From Beta vulgaris subsp. vulgaris (taxonomy: Eukaryota > Streptophyta > Magnoliopsida > Caryophyllales > Amaranthaceae), in NCBI RefSeq assembly GCF_026745355.1, contig NC_079202.1, positions 29,093,099 through 29,157,098 on the forward strand: 64,000 bases of DNA, given 5' to 3'. Positions 1 to 9,980 of this stretch are shown one piece after another. Each line of letters opens with the position of its first letter. Position 1 is the stretch's first letter. The notes below the pieces were generated by a model. It saw only the letters and a list, made by a program, of their open reading frames with translations, searched no databases and was not told where the DNA came from. Made by a program: the position numbers and the translations under genes.

Positions 1-54
1 ATAGTTTTTTTTCATTGAAAACTGGACACATGGAGGGTCTTTCTCGAGAGTCAT
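1..54 (-). pseudogene. Sirevirus element A, gag N-terminus (partial)
   Basis: The minus strand has an ATG at 54 followed by about 18 codons that align with the first codons of the gag of element B (start at 9913): both open with M-T and share a conserved spacing up to the acidic/aromatic segment. The rest of A lies to the left of the window. This is the amino-terminal end of the nucleocapsid polyprotein of a Ty1/copia Sirevirus. Element A is a sister copy of B. Confidence 0.6.
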
Positions 55-107
55 CTTACATGTTCATGATTTATGTTCTCTAGAGATTAATCTTATGAGA
101 ATATCCT

Positions 108-119
108 GCTCTGATACCA
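108..119 (-). promoter_or_regulatory. Primer binding site of element A
   Basis: On the minus strand this reads TGGTATCAGAGC, the complement of the 3' end of initiator methionine tRNA, which primes minus-strand DNA synthesis in Ty1/copia elements. It lies two bases from the end of the LTR that starts at 122. The same site occurs at 9967-9978 (B) and 63223-63234 (F). Confidence 0.85.
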
Positions 120-121
120 CT

Positions 122-736
122 TGTTGGAAAAAAATGTCACACTCAAGAAGGAGGGGGGGGGGGTTGAATTGAGTGACTAAATCTAATCGATTTTCCCAAA
201 GCTTTGGTTACGGCACTGTGCCAGATATTGTGCTATCCGCTCGTAAATCTCTGATTTGATTTTTTGCGAAAACTAAACATAAAAAAATGAAATCAACACT
301 TAAACACAAGATATAACGTGGTTTAATCTCACCTTTGATATCTACGTCCACACAAACCAAACTATTTATTACTTTGAATCCTAAAATATCAAACCCTTGA
401 TACAATAAGATTCCTCCACTACCAACCCTAGTAGTGCTCCTCAACACTTAACTCTAAGTGTTGCCACTCTCTATAATTATGAAATCATAGAAAGAATGAT
501 TCCTCAAGAGCGTGCTTCTTATTCAAGCAAATAGAGCACAATTACAAACTTCGAATAGTTACTCAATCTGACTAACAGTCCTATACTCTGTGCTTTAGGA
601 GACTGTTTTTAGCTCTTAATGTCTCCGATTTTTTCTCTCTGAAAACGTGAGTTATGAAACTAATTTTCAATCCCATTTATAGCATATATTCTGATTGAAA
701 ATCCTTCTCTAAGTTATGATTATCTTTTACTCATAA
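122..736 (-). repeat. Element A 5' LTR, first half (interrupted)
   Basis: This LTR starts TGTTGGAA next to the primer binding site and aligns with the LTR of B at 9981-10556, including the G-homopolymer and the stretch ending in TTATCTTTTACTC. It breaks off at 736, where B begins. Its missing half resumes at 11486 after B. Together they form one LTR split by a nested insertion. Confidence 0.8.
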
Positions 737-1370
737 TGTTGGAACACAAGGTGACACTCAAGAAGGGGGGGGGGGGGGGTTGAATTGAGTAACTAAATCT
801 AATCGCTTTTTGCAAAATCTCTGTTATGGCACTGTGCGAAATACTCGTAAATCTCTGATTTGAGTTTTTGCGAAAACTAAAACTAAAAGTATATGAAATT
901 AATACACAAACACAAGATATAACGTGGTTCAATCTCACCTCTGAGATCTACGTCCACACGAACCAAAACTCAAATTCTTTGAATCCTAAAATATCAACCT
1001 CTTGATACAATAAGACTCCCCCACTACTAACTCTAAGTGTTGCCACTCTCTATAATTATGAAATTACAGAAAGAAAAGATCCTTAAATGTGTGCTTCTTA
1101 TTCAAGCAATTTAGAGGGCAATTACAGTCGTAGAATAGTTACTCAACTGACTCGAACAATGCTATACTCTATGCCTTAGGAAATCAAGTACATTACACTT
1201 TGCATAAAGTAACTAAACTTAGAAATATAAACTTGGACTTCAATCTTGATTCTTCATTTCTTCAAAGTCTTCATTTATTTATTCCTTTCTCAACCATCTG
1301 TTACAAAATTTCGTACTATTATATTGTTTTTCATCATCAAAACTTAACATGCACATGCACATGCACAACA
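737..1370 (-). repeat. Element B 3' LTR (shortened)
   Basis: 634 bp, TGTTGGAACAC...GCACAACA on the plus strand. Compared with the 5' LTR at 9981-11485 it lacks the MITE and also about 570 bp between GCCTTAG and TCAAGTAC (near 1180). It therefore preserves the unoccupied target site of the MITE, the TCAAGTACATTAC around 1186. It ends directly against the polypurine tract. Confidence 0.8.
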
Positions 1371-1394
1371 AATTCCCCCTTTTTGATGATGACA
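1371..1394 (-). promoter_or_regulatory. Element B polypurine tract
   Basis: On the minus strand AAAAAGGGGGAATT abuts the TGTTGTGC start of the 3' LTR, the position from which plus-strand DNA synthesis is primed. Upstream TGTCATCATC pairs with a CATCATCAAAA just inside the LTR (1332-1342), so the tract sits in the loop of an inverted repeat. Confidence 0.75.
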
Positions 1395-1603
1395 AACCCT
1401 AAATATAATATTATCAAGTAATCACTTTTTCACCTTTAATGTATGCATTCCCCCTTAACATATGCATCTATTATTCCCCTTATCATTTATTCATAAATAG
1501 ATTAATAACATCAATTTTGCATACCACAACAAGCTCATTATACTTAAACCACTTATCATAACATGAAATATCTTACTAGCACAAATGGAATATTATATGT
1601 CAC

Positions 1604-1620
1604 TTTTCCCCCTTTTGACA
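1604..1620 (-). promoter_or_regulatory. Second polypurine tract-like copy, element B
   Basis: TTTTCCCCCTTTTGACA on the plus strand repeats the core of the authentic tract about 220 bp further into the internal region. Multiple polypurine tracts before the 3' LTR are a described hallmark of Sireviruses. Between the two tracts (1395-1603) I see only AT-rich non-coding sequence with two further C-rich patches near 1450 and 1475. Confidence 0.5.
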
Positions 1621-1673
1621 TCTTCAAAAAGCACAAAAAGACAACCAAGATCAAGGTGGGGTTGGTTTTAGAA

Positions 1674-2687
1674 TCAGAGAGAAAGCCGACATGATTTGTC
1701 GGTGCTGCTATGCTGCAAGCCTGTCACATGCTCGCTCACGTGCCAGGAGTTGTTCTTCACTTGGCCAACCTCTTCTTGTATCTTTATACATCCCACACAA
1801 GCTTCTTTAGGTTGAAACTCCAAAAAGTATTTCTTTAACAACTCTCCTGCCATTGCACACGGTTCCATACGGCTTAACATACCGTCGCTCATAATATCCC
1901 GGCAAGTAGATCCCTTAGAGGTGCGAGTAATAGTAGTGTTTTCTACTCCTAAAATCTGAGCCAAATTGTCAACACCCATATGAATTTCTATTCCATTTAC
2001 AGTAGCCGTAAGATCTAAATTATCAGTCACAACCAGAGATTGATAAAACTCCATTACCACTAATTCATAAATAGCATCATTAAAACAGAGTAATTGTAAC
2101 CAACCTTGGGTTTGAAGAGAGTCGAACAAAAATTGAAATTCAGCCGTAGAAATCCAAGATTTCGAAAAAACTCGTCCGGGTAAAATTTTGACGCCAGTGG
2201 TGGAGGAAGAGATCAAGTGACGTTTGAAAGTAGAAGGGGCATAGGAAGGTGTACCGGCATCAGCGGAAGATTTGCTTTTGCGACGAGTGGAACCGGTAGG
2301 CTCAGTAGACGGTGACGATGGTGGAGTAGAAAATGAGAGAGAAGGTGATGGTGGAGGAGAGCCCAATTTTTTTCGAGTGGAAGTTTTCGTTACGGTGGGT
2401 GGTTTTCAGGTGATGGATTTCTTGTAAGGGGTTTTCTTGACCACGAATTTTTATGTAGGGGGTTTTCAAACGACGATCTTTTTGCGGTTAGAGGCATTAG
2501 AACCGGAGGGTGGTAGTGGAGGGGGAGTAGGGTGGCGAGGGGGAGATAGTGGTGGAGGTGGAGGAGGAGGAGTAGGGGCGCGAGGAGGAGATAGTGGTGG
2601 AGTGGGTGGATCTGGGGAGAGAGGAGGTGAAGACGCAGCAGGGATCGTGGTGGCGGATTCTTGGGTGGCCATCGGGTAGTTTTCCAT
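1674..2687 (-). pseudogene. Env-like third ORF of Sirevirus B
   Basis: This minus-strand reading frame begins with a short ATG-led stretch and then a very proline/serine-rich segment (runs of PP between 2480 and 2640). It continues in the same frame, after several stops between 2465 and 2367, into a 230-residue globular part starting at 2366. The globular part resembles the downstream ORFs of elements C and F (segment with W-I-S..EF..LF and a DNLAQILGV-type motif) and, from memory, the plant 'putative transposon protein' domain family. It lies between RNase H and the 3' LTR, where dicot Sireviruses carry an envelope-like ORF. I see no transmembrane segment or signal peptide, so a true envelope role is unsupported. 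The end near 1674 looks frameshifted. Confidence 0.6.
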
Positions 2688-3160
2688 TTCACCATGTTAG
2701 GGTTTAGGAAAGAGGAGGGAGAAAGTAAAGGAGAGTGTTGGTTTTGAATGTCAGGGAGTGGGGAAATGAATGGGGTTAGAGAGGTTTAGGAAAGGGAAAT
2801 GGGGCGCGGTTTATTTGTGGGTTGGGTTGGTGTTTGGGATTTTGTAGGATAGGCGTTTGAACTATGAGACACATACCAGCCTTGCATATAGTTTAGGAAA
2901 AAAAAATTAAAAAAGCATTTTCGAAAAGAATTTTGTCTTTTTATGTAAAGCAATATTACTCTTTTGGAAAAAAATTGTGACACACATATGATTGTTTAGT
3001 GAATTTCATGAAGCAACTTAGGTGTAGATTATCAGGACAAAATCCATAGCCTTTTTAGGAGTCTTGGCCTATGATCGAAATAATTTATGACTTAGTTTAG
3101 GTATAATCTTTCGAACTCATTTGAACATGTGAAGGTAGGTCAATGAAACATATAATTCAA
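2688..3160. other. Non-coding spacer between env-like ORF and pol, element B
   Basis: AT-rich sequence without a convincing reading frame. It corresponds to the untranslated spacer that separates pol from the third ORF in Sireviruses. Nothing else recognised. Confidence 0.5.
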
Positions 3161-4202
3161 CTAAGTACCAGAAATCAATCCCAATGCTACTCTAAGTTTT
3201 TCAAATCGTTCACGAGCAAGTTGTTTAGTGAAAATATCAGCTATTTGGTCCTCAGTACAAATAAATTCAAGGGCTATGTTGCCTTTTTCGACATGATCAC
3301 GTAAAAATGATATCTTATTTCTATATGATTAGTACGTGAATGTTGAACAAGATTTTTTGAGATGTTTATTGCACTTGTATTATCACACATTATAGGCACA
3401 TTATCAATCATAACTCCGAAATCTCGAAGTTGTTGTCTTACCATAATACCTGTGCACAACATGAGGCGGCTGTAATATATTCAACCTCTGCAGTGGAGAG
3501 TGCCACATAATTTTGCTTCTTAGAGGCCCATGAGATTAAGCAAGGACCTAAGAAAGTAGCTGTCCCAGAAGTACTCTTCCCGTCTACTAGAAATCCTGCA
3601 TAATCTGCATCAGAAAAACCAATCAAGTCAAAATTTTCTCCTTTAGGATACCATTGATACAAGTTATTAGTGCCTCTTAAGTATCTAAGTATTTGTTTGA
3701 CAGCTTTGAAGTGTGATTCTTTTGGACAAGACTGAAATCCGACACAGATGCATATACACTATGCAGAATATCTGGCCGACTTGAAGTTAAGTAGAGAAGA
3801 GAGAGCCTATCATACCTCTGTAGATTGTTTCATCTACTTTCTTACCATTTTCAGAAACAGTGTTCTATCTACTGAACCTCGTTTGAAGCCATTTTCAATT
3901 AAAAATATAGATACGCGTTCATACCAAGCTTTAGGAGCTTGCTTTAAACCATAAAGTGCTTTATCAAGTTTGAAAACATGGTTAGGAAAATTTGGATCAA
4001 TGAAGCCAGGAGGTTGTTCAACATACACTGTTCCTTCAAGTAGCCATTTAAGAAGGCAGTTTTGACATCCATCTGAAATAATTTAATATTTTTAAAGGCA
4101 GCAAAGGATATCAAAATTCTAATAGCTTCTAAACGGGCCACAGGAGCAAATGTTTCATCATAGTCTATTCCCTCCAGCTGGTTGAATCCTTGACATACAA
4201 GT
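3161..4202 (-). pseudogene. Element B RNase H and C-terminal half of reverse transcriptase
   Basis: Minus strand, several frames. From right to left: RT thumb/palm part with the copia signature [15 protein letters not shown] (around 3930-3960), then directly RGMIGSLLYLT-type sequence (near 3800), then RNase H with DADYAGF (near 3600), AEVEYITAASCCAQ (near 3480), CDNTSAI (near 3390) and the C-terminal IADIFTK region (near 3230), with a stop codon at 3161. The catalytic YVDD segment expected between 3834 and about 3800 is absent, so RT has an internal deletion of roughly 110 codons and cannot be active. The solo LTR at 4208 separates this part from the RT N-terminus. Confidence 0.8.
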
Positions 4203-4207
4203 GTAGC

Positions 4208-6359
4208 TGTAATAGCCCTGTTTTTAAGCGCAATTATTTAAACGTTAAATATATTTATTAAGTTAATTATGTTCCCAAAATTCTTATATTATTTGAGTTG
4301 TGGATCGGAGTATTATTTTTATTTGTCTTGTTGTAATATATTCGTTATATTAATTTTTATGAAGTTATTATTATATTATTTTATATATTGCGTTTGTATT
4401 TACCCAATTAGAAACCAAAGTCGGGATACATTTTTATTTCTATTCGGTTGCTTTATTTGGAAACTCGATAAAAAAATTCCTTTTGGTTTGTCGGTTTGGT
4501 GATAAACCCAAACCCACCCCTTAAACCTTTCTCTCTCTCTCGTGAAGCGAACCCCAAGAAAACCCCAAACACGTGAAACCCCAAATCCCCTGTTTCTCGC
4601 TTGTTCCGTTCTTCCTTGCCATCTCACGGTGCTTCGTCACTGCTCAGAGTTGCTGCTCGTCGGAGCCTCGGCTTATCTCACCGCCGCGAGCGAGCGACGC
4701 TGCTGTTCTTGTTTTCTCTCTCTCCCGTATTCGTATTTCATTGTGGCAGTGCTGCTCGCAAGCCACCGTGGGTGCTACCGTGTTGCCTGTGTTTCTCTCT
4801 CTTCTCTTGGTGGTGCTTCACTGTTGATGTTGGTCGCCGTTGCTGCTGCCTTGTTACCGTTCTCCTCTCTTTCCTCTTTTGTTCGTGGCTAGTGGTGTTG
4901 CGCACCGCTGCTGCCGTGCCTTGCAGCCTCGCCGGAGCATCGAGGCCCCATGCCGTGCGTGTCTCCCCTGCTCTTGAAGCAGAGGTAATGACTACCTCTT
5001 TAAATTCTGATTTCCAGTCTTGTTTAGCCTAAGTTGCTGTTGTTATTGCTGTGGTGTTGATGCGTGGTATTGATGTCGGTGTTGGTGTTATATTATTGTT
5101 GGTGATGGTGATCTTTGTGTTGATGCTGCGCTGTAGAGTTTGTGGTGGATGTGCTATTGTTTTTTTGCTATTATTGTTGTCTTGTTGTTATGTTGTCGTT
5201 GCTACTCTTTTAGTGGTTTGTGTGTGTGTTGTGATGGAAGAAACAACCACACTAAGGTTTCAATTTCTTAATGGATAATGGTATAATTAAGTTGTTTTAT
5301 TTTCATAGTATTAAAATTAGTTGCTTGCTTGTTTAGGGATGTTATTAGTAGAGTTAAGTTTGTTTAGTTTGATTAAGTTAAGAGTTATAGTTCTTGATTG
5401 AGGATAAAGGAAATTAGAATGATAAGTGGAGGTAATTTTGAAATTGAGAATTGGTTATGGATTCACTTTGTAGTTTAGATTAGTTTAAGGATAGTTTTTA
5501 ATTATCGTTATTGTTATAAGGTGAATTGTTGGAGAACGATTATGGAATTGAATCTCATTTGGAGATGAAGATTAATGAAGGAGGTTGTATTGTTCAAATC
5601 TGGATTGCGATTCAGGTAACGTTTATGTTCAGTAAAATCATTTACTCATGCCCTTGTGTGTGTGTGTGAACATTTATGTTCTGTTTTCAATAAATAAGTT
5701 CGTACTATGGCCATAGATATGAATGTGATGATGAGTGTCATTGATTGATTATGAATACGCAACTGTTTTGCTGGCTTAGTTTATGAACTGAAAATAGAAA
5801 GTGGGCAAGGTATGGGTGGAGGATGGTTACTTTTTGACCTGATACGGTCGGCTACGCTCCATAATGAACCTTGGGGGTAGTATTGCTGGGCTCCATAACG
5901 AACCTTGGAGGTAGCGTTTGTCCTTTGTCCAAAGCCCGTACTTGCCACTGATTGTTTAAGAGAGTGAATTATGCCAGCGGTGTAACGAGATGAAAATGAT
6001 TTGAGAAAATAAAATGTTTTTAACGGGCTGAAGTAAAGGTTACGAGTTTTCCACTCATTTTGGAATTTTGTTTGTTTTGTATTTTCTTCTCTGAATTTGC
6101 AAGTTTGATATCAAGGGCTCGAGAATGGAAGTGAAGCAAGATTATGATGTCGTCCTAGATTAAGGATTGAGCTTGTATCTAGTTAGTTGATTGGAGAATA
6201 GTTATTCATATTTCATTGTTTAATATTTGGGAATTTTAGTTCAATTATTGGTGTATTTAAGGATATTTTTCCGCTGCGAAGTAGTTTAATTAAGAGTTAA
6301 TTCTAGTTTATGGATATTGAGTGTGTTTAGTTAGCAGCTCGGAAGAGCGGGCTGTTACA
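4208..6359 (+). mobile_element. Solo LTR 1 (gypsy-type) inserted in B's RT gene
   Basis: 2152 bp starting TGTAATAGCCC and ending GGGCTGTTACA, with the 5-bp direct repeat GTAGC at 4203-4207 and 6360-6364. No primer binding site, polypurine tract or coding region is attached, so this is a solo LTR left by LTR-LTR recombination. It contains a CT-rich stretch (4527-4545), a GC-rich part (4600-5030) and a short internal duplication around 5840-5920 (CTCCATAA..GAACCTTGG twice). Terminal sequences resemble the inverted copy at 48231-51978. Lineage uncertain; long LTRs of this kind occur in Ty3/gypsy chromoviruses. Orientation is assigned by comparison of ends only. Confidence 0.8.
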
Positions 6360-6364
6360 GTAGC

Positions 6365-6946
6365 GTTATTCCAAACAATCATCCCACTATCATCCAATTT
6401 GTTTCGAAAAACCCATTTTATCCAATAATTGATTGATTAGTGGGACGAGGTTCTAAGTGCCAAACTTCGTTTCTCTTAAACTGATTCAACTCATCTTGCA
6501 TGGCAAGAATCCAATCAGGGTCAGTTAATGCAATTTTATAGTTTGTAGGTTCAATTTCAGATATAAAAGCACAAAAATTATGAACAGATGAACGAGTTTG
6601 AACTCCCTTTGCAATGTCCGTGAGTATTAAGTCAATAGGATGTGAGCTTTGATGTTTCCATTTCTTTGGAGTGAAAGTTGCGTTCGATAGCACAATGCCA
6701 TGCTCTGAGCGGTTAGTAGTATTTTCTATTATTGGATTGCCTTCATCTTTTGTTGGTTCTTCTAAGGTTTGACCTTCGGCAATTTCAGTTACTTTTTATG
6801 TATTTTGTTCACGCTCGTCACAATTGTTGTTTTGTTCCTCGGACTGTGCCATGCACTATGCTGCAGAAGCCGTCTCAGTTTGTTTTTCAACATTCTGATG
6901 TCTAGTGACTCTCTATATAGTCCAATAAAGAAGTCTTCATCATCAT
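6365..6946 (-). pseudogene. Element B RT N-terminus and integrase-RT linker
   Basis: The minus strand encodes the copia RT start (W-x-x-AMQDEL..F..N.VW.L near 6480-6530) followed by KWVFRNKLD (6380-6425), which then breaks at the solo LTR and resumes at 4202 with LVCQGFNQ. The interval 6700-6946 is the poorly conserved linker between integrase and RT. A stop lies just after the QSIIG segment at 6418. Confidence 0.75.
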
Positions 6947-7861
6947 CTACCTGCATCTTGAGAATTTTTTATCATTTTCATCAAATATGACATGAACACT
7001 CTCCTCCATACGCATTGTTCTTTTATTGTATACTTTATATGCTTTGCTATGAGGAGAGTATCCTATAAACACTACTTCATCACTCCTTGGATCAAACTTA
7101 CCCAAATTATCCTTGCCATTGTTGTGAACATAACAAGTACATCCAAAACATCTTAAGTAAGATATATTTGGTTTCCTACCTTTAACAAGTTCATATGGAG
7201 TTTTATTCAAAATGGATCGTACTTTAGTTCTATTATATATGTAGCATGCAGTACTCACTGCCTCGGCCCAAAAATTTCTAGGCAAGCCACTATATAATAA
7301 CATGGTTCGAGACATGTCTTCTAAAGTACGATCCATTCTTTCTACAACTCCATTCTGTTGTGGAGTCCTTGGAGCGGAGAAGTTATGATCAATTCCATTG
7401 TCATTGCAAAATTTCTCGAAATTTGTATTTTCAAACTCAATGCCATGATCAGTTCGGACATATAACAATTTGCAGTTTGTTTGTTTTTGAACTTTTTGAA
7501 TGTGAACTATAAATAAATCAAACGTTTCATCTTTGATACCAAGAATAAGTCCATACAAATCTAGAAAAATCATCAACAAGTACTAATACATATTTGCTAC
7601 CACCTCAACTCCTTACATGCATTGGACCACAGAGATCCATATGAATTAATTCCAAGGGTTTAGAGGTGCTAACAAATGTTTTGACTTAAAAGACGATCGA
7701 ACATGTTTGCATCTAGCACAAGCATTACAAATTGCTTCCCAATCAAATTTTATAGATGGTAGGCCATCAACTAAATCCATTTTTCTTAATTTGTTAAGCA
7801 ATCTAGCACTAACATGTCCAAGTCTTTTATGCCAAAGTAAAAGGGTTATCTTATAGAGCAC
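6947..7861 (-). pseudogene. Element B integrase (GAG-pre-integrase plus catalytic core)
   Basis: 7861-7646 encodes the GAG-pre-integrase zinc-binding region (LWHKRLGH..., C..C near 7700-7720). 7579-6947 (210 residues) encodes the core: second catalytic aspartate in RTDHGIEFEN (near 7440) and the glutamate in QQNGVVER (near 7350), then the copia-typical NRTKVRSILNKTPYEL and FGCTCYVHNNGKDNLGKFD regions. The first aspartate region is shifted out of frame near 7575. It would join viral-like cDNA to the host chromosome. The frameshift near 7600 and the separation of the two halves make it a pseudogene. Confidence 0.85.
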
Positions 7862-7967
7862 TCACGCATGAAATTTTATCATTATGTGAAGTGTTTAGAC
7901 AAGTTATGTAAATATTATTTAACCTTTTACTTTCCAAGATTAATTCCTGAGTGTCCGTGTTAATGAT

Positions 7968-8246
7968 TCAGCACATATTTGCTTGAAATTCAACAATATT
8001 ACCTCGATCACACAATTGTGATATACTTAACATATTGTGTTTTAGACCATTTACTAGCATTACATTCTCGATGGAGTGTGTTAGAGATTTGCCAATGTTT
8101 CCTATTCCAATTATTTCTCCCTTTTTGTTGTCACCAAATTTAACACACCCTCCATTATGGGTTACTAGTGAGAGGAATTGAGATTTATCACCAGTCATGT
8201 GTCTTGAGCAACCACTGTCGAGGTACCATAGGCTGCTTCCTCTCAC
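7968..8246 (-). pseudogene. Element B aspartic protease region
   Basis: The minus strand reads LWYLDSGCSRHMTGD near 8185-8235, the copia-type protease signature with catalytic D-S-G, followed by GNIGKSL and LKHNMLSISQLCD, the usual link to the pre-integrase domain. It processes the polyprotein. A stop at 7968 separates it from the integrase part. Confidence 0.8.
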
Positions 8247-8263
8247 GTTTACCTACAAAAGAA

Positions 8264-9913
8264 TCACTTGTTAGTTTTAGGAACCCAGATTTGCTTGGGT
8301 CCCTTTTTCTTTCGTTGAGCATCTAATATGTCTTTCCTACCCCACATTTGAGTAACACGTTTGACATTCTTTGCAATTCGTTTTTTCTTAATGTTACAGT
8401 CATCAATTAAGTGACCATTATTTCCACAAAACTTGCAAATTAGATATTCAGGTAGATCCACGTATTTTCTTTTTCGAATATCTCTTTCGAAGGTTCTAGC
8501 ACTGTGCCATACACTGTGTTACTGACCGATGTATCCTAAGCTAGTTCTGTTCACATTGTTTGTGGTGCTTGTTAAGTGATTTAGAGCATTTATTCCATTA
8601 GTCCACTTTTCATGCATCTTTCGAGCAATAGATAGTTGCGTTCCTGAATTCGACTGAGATATTTAAATCACTACTTCTTTTTCTGGAAATTTCTAAATCT
8701 CTTTTAACTTTATCAAGTTCTACACTTATCTTAGCATCACTAGGCAGCATTAGTGGAACAATTTTTGATTTTTGTCTTGAGTTCTTAAGTTCAACCAACT
8801 CATGATTTAATGATTCAATTTGTTTTTGAAGACATATTTTTTCAGCTTCTACAACAGTGGATGGCACTGCGCTATTTACGATTTTATCAGCAAGATATTT
8901 TTCATATTTTAGTGCGTTTATCTCGATATCTTTCTCATCAATAGTTTCCTCTCGTTCATCAATCTTTGTCTTTAGTGTTTTCTTTTCTTTCAATAAGTCC
9001 TTATATTCTAGTTCTAGTCCTGTCTTTTGCTTGGTCAAGTTTTTTATTTCCTTGTCGAACTCACCACACTTGAAACAACCAGAGTTCGTAGCACTTTTCT
9101 TAAGGTTAGAAGTAGTACCCTTACCTTTGAAGTTTCCACTTCTTCTGAAGTTGTTGTTCCTGTTCTTTTTGAGAAAATTTTGAAACTTTATAGTGAGAAA
9201 CGCCACCTCATCATCACTATCACTATCTTCAGTTTCTACTTCAGTTTTTAAGGCTAAATCTTTGTTCTTTGGTTCATTAGTTTTTGAATCTAAGACAAGT
9301 TCATGAGTCATTAATGAGCCAATTAGTTGTTCTAGTGAGAGTTTAGTCAAGTCTTTAGCCTCTTGAATAGTAGTGATTTTAGGGAGCCATCGATTTGTTA
9401 AACTACTTAACACTTTTCTTACTAGATCTTTCAGAAGAATAGGTTTTTCCCTAGAGAACGCAGTTCATTAGTGATTAGCGTGAATCTAGTGAACATCTCT
9501 TTAATAGATTCGTCCTTATTCATAGTAAACAATTCATATTGTTGGACAAGTTAATCTATTCTAGATTGTTTTACCTCATTCGTACCTTCACGGGCCAACT
9601 CCAATGTGTCCCATATTTCCTTAGCAGTAGTGCATGCCGAGATTCTTGAACATTCATCAGGTCCAATTCCATATTGGAGAATACTCATAGCTTTGAAATT
9701 TTTTTCGGCTTTTGCGTAGTTAACCGAATTGTAGTCATCTTCATCCTTGTCGACCATCTTTCCTTCCGCATCTTTGACTTGGATCAGAATAGGTCTTGTT
9801 CTTATGATTCTCCAGCACTCATAATCTGATCCTTGAATGTAGATCGTCATTCTTGTCTTCCACCATTCGTCCATTGAAAGTAGGACACTTGGAGTGCCTA
9901 TCTCGAAAGTCAT
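8264..9913 (-). pseudogene. Element B gag
   Basis: The start ATG at 9913 gives a 120-codon amino-terminal gag segment. After a disruption near 9430-9550 the frame from 9413 to 8610 holds the LIGSLMTHE motif typical of Sirevirus gag, an acidic stretch, a degenerate first zinc knuckle (CFKCG near 9065) and a long charged coiled coil (9050-8700). The second knuckle C-x2-C-x4-H-x4-C (CKFCGNNGHLIDDC) is at 8395-8440. Length and layout match the long gag of Sireviruses, which is followed by protease. Confidence 0.8.
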
Positions 9914-9966
9914 CTTGCATATTCATGATTTCTATTCTCTAGAGATTAGTCTTACAAGAATAGCCT

Positions 9967-9978
9967 GCTCTGATACCA
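9967..9978 (-). promoter_or_regulatory. Primer binding site of element B
   Basis: TGGTATCAGAGC on the minus strand, complementary to initiator tRNA-Met, two bases from the LTR end at 9981. Confidence 0.9.
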
Positions 9979-9980
9979 CT

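Noticed and set aside
2437..2695. Gly-rich plus-strand ORF and Pro/Leu-rich alternative frame
   Set aside because: Shadows of the proline-rich N-terminus of the env-like ORF on the minus strand.
4542..5278. Overlapping ORFs of 75-143 codons in the GC-rich part of solo LTR 1
   Set aside because: Several frames open at once, Leu/Ser/Cys-rich, no motif; explained by base composition of the LTR leader.
8857..9251. Plus-strand Phe/Ser-rich ORFs
   Set aside because: Mirror frames of the coiled-coil part of element B gag.
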